From positions 1 to 10,737 of the forward strand of contig CAIPGJ010000144.1 in the NCBI GenBank assembly GCA_903864555.1: a stretch of DNA of 10,737 nt, read 5' to 3'. Source of the DNA: an uncultured Pseudomonadota bacterium (GTDB lineage Bacteria > Pseudomonadota > Gammaproteobacteria > Burkholderiales > SG8-39). Made by a program: the position numbers and the translations under genes. A model generated the notes under the pieces. The model worked only from the letters and a program-made list of their open reading frames with translations. It had not been told where the DNA came from and did not search any database. This document shows positions 6,712-10,737 of this stretch, in pieces. Numbering within the stretch: the first letter of the stretch is position 1; every line of letters starts with the position of its first letter.

Positions 6712-7973
6712 AGATGCGAACGTTTGGCATATGGGGGATGCTGGCTGCCCTGGCCGCTTCAACGGCAGCGGCGCAGCCGGCGACAAGGGCCGAGCGGGTC
6801 GATCTGTCAGTGCTCATGCGCATGGTGCGCGAGGCCAGTCCTCGGATCGAACTTGAAAAACTCGGCGTGGTCCAGGCCGAGGCTGATCGTTTGATCGCCG
6901 GTGCCTTGCCCAATCCCTCGGTCAGCTTCGGGCGAATGCGCGCTGGGGGAGGACAGCCCACCATTTTCGACGGCAGCCGGCAGCAGCAGGCCGCTTTGGA
7001 CGTGCCCCTGCCGGTGACGGGGCAGCGCCAGGCGCGCGTGGAAGTTGCCGAGCGCGCCCTGGACGCTGCGCGTGCAAGGGTGGCGGCTGGCATCAGTTCT
7101 CTGTCCGCCGAGGTGGCCTCGGCGTTCGTCGCCTTGCTGGCGGCCCAGGAAAAGTCAGAGTCCCTGGAGCGCGGGCACGCCGAGATCGTGCGTATTCGGG
7201 ATATCGTCGCCGGCCGGGAGGCAGGCGGCGCGGCCAGCAGCTATGACACCACTCGCGCCGAGGTGGAACTGGCAGGCGCGCGGGTGCGTTGGGAGGATGC
7301 GCGCACGGAAGTCGCCGACCAGGCGGGAACCCTGGCAGCCTTGCTGGGCATTTCCGGCTGGCGCCCCCAGGCGGAAGGACGGCTGGATCAGATGCGCTCC
7401 GAGTATGCCGGCACGGCGCGCCGGGACATAGCCGTAGCGCCCTCACTGGTCGCCGCGGCCAGCGAGGAGGCCGTTGCGCAAAGTGCCATCGAACTGGCGC
7501 GTCGCGAGCGCTGGCCCACCCCGACGCTGAATCTGGGGCGTACCTGGTCCAGCAATCCCTATGGTGCCGCCAATTACCTCGGCTTCACCGTCGAGATTCC
7601 GCTGCTCGATACCCGGCGTGGCCAGCTGGCCCGGGCGCAAGCCGATGCGCGCAGCGCCAGCCTGAGGAGGGAATTGCTGGCGCACGAACTGGCGGCCCAC
7701 CAGCGCCGGCTGACGGAAGTCATCGATGGACGCCGGGGCGCACTTGTAAGTTTTGAGCGCAACGCAGTGGCCCGGCTGGAGCCGCTCAGGGGCATGGCCG
7801 AAGACGCCTACCGACTGGGCCGGGGCTCTGTACTGGAACTGCTTGATGCGACGCGATCGCGCCATGAGTTGCAGTTGTCGCGCATCGAGATGACCGCGGG
7901 GCTGGTCGAAGCACAATTGCGCCTGCTTGCACTGACGGGCGAATTGCAGGCAGGACTGTCCGGCGCGCCATGA
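6708..7973 (+). CDS. czcC: Outer-membrane efflux channel (TolC/OEP family, CzcC-like)
   Basis: Outer-membrane channel subunit of the tripartite pump, 421 residues. It starts with a Sec signal peptide (about residues 1-22, ending in an alanine-rich cleavage region ASTAAA before QP) and has no lipobox cysteine, so the channel is not expected to be lipid-anchored. Two OEP repeats follow. Each has long alanine/glutamate/arginine-rich helices (the first with AEADRLIAGALPNPSVSFG, the second with QSAIELARRERWPTPTLNLG) and beta-strand stretches such as LGFTVEIPLLDTRRGQLA. The terminal helix contains YRLGRGSVLELLDATR, a common OEP motif. Length is normal. The start overlaps the pump stop as ATGA and has a strong ribosome-binding site. 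The order adaptor-pump-channel differs from the czcCBA order of the Cupriavidus reference operon. Confidence 0.9.
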   Translation: MKMRTFGIWGMLAALAASTAAAQPATRAERVDLSVLMRMVREASPRIELEKLGVVQAEADRLIAGALPNPSVSFGRMRAGGGQPTIFDGSRQQQAALDVPLPVTGQRQARVEVAERALDAARARVAAGISSLSAEVASAFVALLAAQEKSESLERGHAEIVRIRDIVAGREAGGAASSYDTTRAEVELAGARVRWEDARTEVADQAGTLAALLGISGWRPQAEGRLDQMRSEYAGTARRDIAVAPSLVAAASEEAVAQSAIELARRERWPTPTLNLGRTWSSNPYGAANYLGFTVEIPLLDTRRGQLARAQADARSASLRRELLAHELAAHQRRLTEVIDGRRGALVSFERNAVARLEPLRGMAEDAYRLGRGSVLELLDATRSRHELQLSRIEMTAGLVEAQLRLLALTGELQAGLSGAP

Positions 7974-8047
7974 AGCAGCACATTGCAGATTTCGCGACGG
8001 CTGGCCGTTCGACCTGGACGTCCTTGGACGTGCGGCTGCTCTTCTGA
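7970..8047 (+). CDS. Possible 25-residue small protein at the operon end
   Basis: An ATG overlaps the stop of the channel gene as ATGA, the same arrangement as the pump/channel junction. It opens a 25-codon frame starting MKQHIADFATAG and ending LDVRLLF before TGA at 8045-8047. There is no clear separate ribosome-binding site, so translation would rely on coupling. No family is recognised and there is no signal peptide or membrane helix. It may be a coupled microprotein, the stub of a lost fourth gene, or chance. Confidence 0.25.
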   Translation: MKQHIADFATAGRSTWTSLDVRLLF

Positions 8048-8258
8048 GTTTCCGCCGTACAAGGGTACGCGAGTGAAGCAGGCAGATACGGCTGCAGCAG
8101 TGGGCGGATGATGGCGACCGGGAGCGCGTGCGGCGCTGGATTTGGCCAGTAAGCCATCGCATTTTTGATCCACCATCCAGGTGGGTATCAACGTCATCGG
8201 TATGAAGCCGCTGATCTGGTGGATGTCCATAGGCTGCGGCTGCTGTTTTGATTGCTGC
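7974..8258 (+). other. Gene-poor spacer before the metallophosphoesterase
   Basis: About 300 bases without a convincing gene. It contains the hairpin CGTAC-AAGG-GTACG at 8056-8069, a 7-bp imperfect stem ATCCACC-ATCCA-GGTGGGT at about 8169-8187, and an imperfect direct repeat TGCGGCTGCTNTTNTGA at 8031-8047 and 8235-8251 (15 of 17 bases identical). TTGATC at about 8165-8170 followed by TATCAA at 8186-8191 could be a weak promoter with a short 15-base spacer. Neither hairpin is followed by a T-run, so no intrinsic terminator for the efflux operon is visible. No PHO-box-like repeat was found here. Confidence 0.4.
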
Positions 8259-8268
8259 AGGGGGTGAT
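8259..8268 (+). promoter_or_regulatory. Near-consensus ribosome-binding site deciding the phosphoesterase start
   Basis: AGGGGGTGAT differs by one base from the ideal AGGAGGTGAT and lies 5 bases before ATG 8274. The alternative ATG at 8376, closer to where family members normally begin, has no such site. This favours the longer protein. Confidence 0.7.
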
Positions 8269-8273
8269 ATTGG

Positions 8274-9182
8274 ATGTCCCCTTTCGACAATCCCAGGGAC
8301 CGGACTCTGCACGCCGTCATCACGCTGCAACACGGCGCGGGCATCATCACCGGCATCCTCCCTGCCGGCCGATACATGATCCCATCCGAAGGCAAGCGTC
8401 ACAAGGTCCGCTCGCTGTTCCTGTCCGACATACACCTGGGCACGCGTGCCTGCCAGTCGGACCGACTGCTGGACTTTCTCAAGCAGTACGACTGCGAATA
8501 CATATTCCTGGTCGGGGACATCATCGATTTCTGGGCGCTCAGGCGCGGCATCTACTGGCCGCCCGAGCACAACACCGTGGTGCAGAAAATCCTGCGCCTG
8601 GCCCGCCATGGCGTGAAGGTGATCTACGTGCCCGGCAATCATGACGAGGCGGTGCGCGATTACATCGACGCCGTGTTCGGCGACATCGCCGTGCGGCGCG
8701 AGTGCCTGCACGAGGCGGCGGACGGCCGTCGCTATCTGCTGACCCATGGTGACCAGTACGATCAGGTGACCACCTGCGCGCGCTGGCTTTCGGTGGCGGG
8801 CGATGTGTCCTACCATTTCCTGATCCGGGTGAACCGCATCCTTTCGTGGATACGCCGAAAACTCAAGGTTTCCGGGCACTGGTCCCTGGCCGACTATGCC
8901 AAGCGCAATGTGTTGAAGGCAGTCAGCTTCATTGGTGACTTCGAGGCGGCCGTGTCGCGCGACGTGCGCGGACATGGCGTGGATGGCGTCATCTGCGGCC
9001 ACATCCACACGCCGGTGATCAAGGAGATCGGTGGTGTGCTGTATCTCAACTGCGGCGACTGGGTGGATAGTTGCACGGCACTGATCGAGCACCTGGACGG
9101 GCGCATCGAACTGGTGCGGCATGTGCCAGCCCTGAGCGGCGAGGCCGAACTAACCCCCCTCGCCGAGTCAATCGCCGCCTGA
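8274..9182 (+). CDS. COG2908 metallophosphoesterase, PlcP-like / UDP-2,3-diacylglucosamine pyrophosphatase-like
   Basis: Calcineurin-like metallophosphoesterase of 302 residues with a complete two-metal site: SDIHLGT (Asp52, His54), GDIIDFW (Asp82), GNHDE (Asn122, His123), THGDQYD (His158) and GHIHTP (His243, His245). The stretch IYWPPEHNTVVQKILR and the GNHD motif are typical of the COG2908 group containing the phospholipase C PlcP of Sinorhizobium. Classical LpxH has GNRD. The likely substrate is therefore a lipid-linked phosphodiester or pyrophosphate at the cytoplasmic membrane face. A basic amphipathic patch (RVNRILSWIRRKLKV, about 185-199) may contact the membrane. There is no signal peptide. 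The start at 8274 rests on an excellent ribosome-binding site, but it gives an N-terminal extension of roughly 35-45 residues without obvious homology; ATG 8376 is the alternative. A convergent GT4 glycosyltransferase follows. Family assignment is firm; choosing between PlcP and an LpxH-like role is inference. Confidence 0.88.
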   Translation: MSPFDNPRDRTLHAVITLQHGAGIITGILPAGRYMIPSEGKRHKVRSLFLSDIHLGTRACQSDRLLDFLKQYDCEYIFLVGDIIDFWALRRGIYWPPEHNTVVQKILRLARHGVKVIYVPGNHDEAVRDYIDAVFGDIAVRRECLHEAADGRRYLLTHGDQYDQVTTCARWLSVAGDVSYHFLIRVNRILSWIRRKLKVSGHWSLADYAKRNVLKAVSFIGDFEAAVSRDVRGHGVDGVICGHIHTPVIKEIGGVLYLNCGDWVDSCTALIEHLDGRIELVRHVPALSGEAELTPLAESIAA

Positions 9183-9270
9183 GTCATGAAGGCCGTGCAA
9201 GGCCGGCAAGGCGGGGTGGCCATCGGCCAGCGAGAGCCTCACCGCAGGCCGGCGTCTACAGGGCCGCTTC
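9183..9270. other. Short convergent intergenic region
   Basis: The 88 bases between the two convergent stops are GC-rich, with two copies of GGCCGGC (about 9200 and 9246) and GGCC-ATC-GGCC at about 9217-9227. These could form hairpins, but no T-run follows on either strand, so a classical intrinsic terminator cannot be claimed. Confidence 0.3.
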
Positions 9271-10503
9271 TCAGGAGAGTCGGGCGGATATGATCGTGCC
9301 TGTCGGGAGCACTTCGGCACGCTCTGCAACGGCCAGAAACACCTGTTCCAGTTCATCCAGCGCCCTGTCAGCCGAAACCAGCAAAGCACGCTCTCTTGCT
9401 TTTACTCGCAGGCCGGGAAGGCAGGCCGAGGACTGCAGCATCGAGGTGGCCCTGGTGACAAAGGCCTCGGCATCATCATAGGGCGCCAGCACACCTGAAA
9501 CGCCGTCCTCGATATATTCCCTGGCTGCGGCATAGTCATAGGCGAGGACTGCCAGGCCGCTGGCCATGGCCTCCACGGTGACATTGCCGAAAGTCTCGGT
9601 GATGCTCGGAAAAAGGAACAGGTCCCCCGAGGCGTAATGTGCGGCAAGCGCCTCGCTCGTTTGCATGCCGGCGAAGATGATCTCCGGAGCGCGCTTTCGC
9701 AGTTCAGCGAGTTCCGGTCCGTCACCGACGATGACCACACGGATAGCTGGATTGATGGTGCGCATCGCGCGCGTGGTGCGGACAAACAGATCGAGGTTCT
9801 TCTCTGCTGCAATCCTGCTCACGCAGATGACAACCGTGTCAGAGGGCCCGCAGTTCCATGAACGCCGCAGTTCATCACTGCGCCGTGCGGGGGAGAACAA
9901 GCCGGTATCGATGCCGCGGCTGACGATGGCCAGGCGCCGGAAATCCAGCGTGGCGAGGTCGCGCCGCATTTCCCCTGTCGGCACCATGGTGCAGTCGCAC
10001 CAGTTGTGCAGCAGCCTGAGCAGGGCGGCTACCGGCGTGGAGAGGATGCCCATGCCGTAATGACGGCTGTAGGAATGGAAGTTCGTATGGAAATCGGAAC
10101 TCACCGGTATTCCGAGCCGGCGTGCAGCAATGACGGCAGCCCACCCGAGAGGTCCTTCGGTGACGACATGCACGAGATCGGGTGGCGATGCCTGCCAACT
10201 GCGTTGCAGGGTTCGGGGCCATGCTGCCCCCAGTTGCAATTGCTGGTATCCGGGAATGGTGATGGCGCGGGTGAACCGTTCGCTGATCCGCCCTGCGGTA
10301 CCTTCCCCGGCCTCGCCGGAGCGGCCCTCGTCGGTGCGCTGCCGTGGACGGATCAGGCTGATGTGGTGGCCGCGCCCGATGAGGCCATCGACCATGAGTC
10401 GCACGGCACGCGCGACACCATTGACCTCTGGCGGCCATGTTTCAGTGACGATGGCCAGACGCAATGGACGGGGTGGGCGCAGCGGAATGAGTAGGTCATG
10501 CAC
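9271..10503 (-). CDS. GT4-family glycosyltransferase, probable glycolipid or mannosyl transferase
   Basis: Retaining GT-B glycosyltransferase of 410 residues. The N-terminal domain has the acceptor-side glycine-rich loop in TETWPPEVNGVARAV (about residues 20-34), then SSDFHTNFHSYSRHYG (135-150). The C-terminal donor domain shows VSRIAAEKNLDLFVRT (228-243), VVIVGDGPELAEL (256-268) and the EX7E motif in FPSITETFGNVTVEAMASG with Glu303 and Glu311. This pattern is shared by MgtA-type mannosyltransferases, SqdX and the Agt-type glycosyl-diacylglycerol synthases, so the sugar and acceptor cannot be read from sequence alone. No signal peptide or membrane span is seen; such enzymes act at the cytoplasmic membrane surface. 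The start is GTG at 10501-10503 with no Shine-Dalgarno sequence. It faces the PlcP-like gene tail to tail, 88 bases apart, which supports a linked membrane-lipid role. Confidence 0.87.
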   Translation of the reverse strand: MHDLLIPLRPPRPLRLAIVTETWPPEVNGVARAVRLMVDGLIGRGHHISLIRPRQRTDEGRSGEAGEGTAGRISERFTRAITIPGYQQLQLGAAWPRTLQRSWQASPPDLVHVVTEGPLGWAAVIAARRLGIPVSSDFHTNFHSYSRHYGMGILSTPVAALLRLLHNWCDCTMVPTGEMRRDLATLDFRRLAIVSRGIDTGLFSPARRSDELRRSWNCGPSDTVVICVSRIAAEKNLDLFVRTTRAMRTINPAIRVVIVGDGPELAELRKRAPEIIFAGMQTSEALAAHYASGDLFLFPSITETFGNVTVEAMASGLAVLAYDYAAAREYIEDGVSGVLAPYDDAEAFVTRATSMLQSSACLPGLRVKARERALLVSADRALDELEQVFLAVAERAEVLPTGTIISARLS

Positions 10504-10511
10504 GGATGTGT

Positions 10512-10545
10512 ACTATCCACGCACTTCATTAACAATCCATGACGG
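10512..10545 (-). promoter_or_regulatory. Candidate glycosyltransferase promoter with a degenerate PHO-box-like element
   Basis: On the minus strand, GATAGT (10512-10517) matches four of six -10 positions and would start the transcript almost at the GTG start codon. Ten bases upstream, at 10528-10545, lies CCGTCAT-GGAT-TGTTAAT. Its first half matches six of seven bases of the PHO-box repeat CTGTCAT and its second half only three. The 7-4-7 geometry and spacing to the -10 resemble PhoB-activated promoters, but the match is weak. Confidence 0.25.
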
Positions 10546-10582
10546 ATGCTTGAAGATACTGTGTCAATCCGCCATTGAGGAG

Positions 10583-10610
10583 GCTCTGAACCCCCTGTCA
10601 CATTCAGAGC
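10583..10610. repeat. Perfect 8-bp inverted repeat with a 12-base loop
   Basis: GCTCTGAA (10583-10590) and TTCAGAGC (10603-10610) are exact reverse complements around a 12-base loop. CATTGA also recurs on both sides. There is no adjacent T-run, so this looks more like a protein-binding site or cruciform than a terminator. It lies 80-107 bases upstream of the glycosyltransferase start. Confidence 0.55.
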
Positions 10611-10737
10611 ACATTGATGGGGGGCACGGGGATGTTTCCCCGGGACTCCTCAACCGCTGCATTTCAGATCCCGGCAGACCTGTGCTCAGTTCCTGATCGA
10701 TCGCCTTTCGATGAAGAGGCTGTTGCCGCCCTGGCGC

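Larger units (their letters stand above)
10504..10737. other. Non-coding region upstream of the glycosyltransferase, with ambiguous gene edges
   Basis: This 234-base stretch holds the glycosyltransferase promoter and no complete gene. A minus-strand frame at 10686-10737 reads as a plausible C-terminus (RQGGNSLFIERRSIRN, then TGA). An ATG at 10711 on the plus strand opens MKRLLPPWR to the window end without a ribosome-binding site. Both run off the window and exclude each other, and neither can be named. A CGGGG-ATGTTT-CCCCG hairpin sits at 10627-10642, without a T-run. Confidence 0.35.

Noticed and set aside
8056..8069. CGTAC-AAGG-GTACG hairpin as the terminator of the efflux operon
   Set aside because: The stem is short and is followed by GC-rich mixed sequence rather than a T-run. 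It is mentioned only as part of the spacer.
7443..9122. 559-codon minus-strand frame crossing the channel gene end, the spacer and the phosphoesterase
   Set aside because: Although it stays open through the non-coding spacer, the translation is compositionally an antisense shadow over both ends, with no motifs. Two well-supported plus-strand genes occupy most of it.
10627..10642. CGGGG-ATGTTT-CCCCG hairpin as a terminator
   Set aside because: The stem is only 5 bp and no T-run follows on either strand.
10686..10737. Partial gene at the right edge on the minus strand, or an alternative start at 10711 on the plus strand
   Set aside because: Only 9 to 17 codons are visible in either reading, without recognisable homology. 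The two exclude each other, so neither is called as a gene.

Overview
The window is GC-rich DNA with strongly G/C-biased third codon positions, which is why long antisense open frames shadow most genes. The proteins (an OmpR/QseC-type two-component pair, a CzcA/CusA-family RND system with a lipoprotein adaptor, a COG2908 metallophosphoesterase and a GT4 glycosyltransferase) point to a Gram-negative proteobacterium, most likely beta or gamma. The sequence does not allow a genus to be named, and no rRNA, tRNA, CRISPR array or recognisable insertion sequence was seen.

Layout: (1) Bases 1 to about 130, minus strand: a piece of a second CzcA/CusA-type RND pump. Its homology stops abruptly at about base 130, so it looks truncated at its upstream side. 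(2) 271-2386, minus strand: a response regulator followed by its overlapping histidine kinase. (3) 2387-2487: a roughly 100-base divergent control region with a small inverted repeat and possible regulator half-sites. (4) 2488-7973, plus strand: an adaptor-pump-outer-membrane-channel operon (B-A-C order) with a 3-base gap and a 4-base overlap. It is followed by a 25-codon open frame that again overlaps by ATGA. (5) 7974-8273: about 300 bases without a convincing gene. (6) 8274-9182, plus strand: a metallophosphoesterase of the LpxH-like/PlcP-like group. (7) 9271-10503, minus strand: a GT4 glycosyltransferase, convergent with the phosphoesterase. (8) 10504-10737: a mostly non-coding stretch with an 8-bp perfect inverted repeat, and only ambiguous gene edges at the window end.

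How the genes work together: the kinase probably senses a periplasmic signal (metal ions by context). The regulator would then activate the divergent operon, whose adaptor, inner-membrane proton-driven pump and outer-membrane channel would form a tripartite heavy-metal exporter. The metallophosphoesterase/glycosyltransferase pair resembles the PlcP plus glycolipid-synthase combination known from phosphate-starvation lipid remodelling. That is a hypothesis here, because the same folds also serve in lipid A and other glycolipid pathways. No system without precedent could be established. The best leads are this lipid pair, the RND remnant next to an intact RND operon, and several unexplained small structures in the non-coding stretches.
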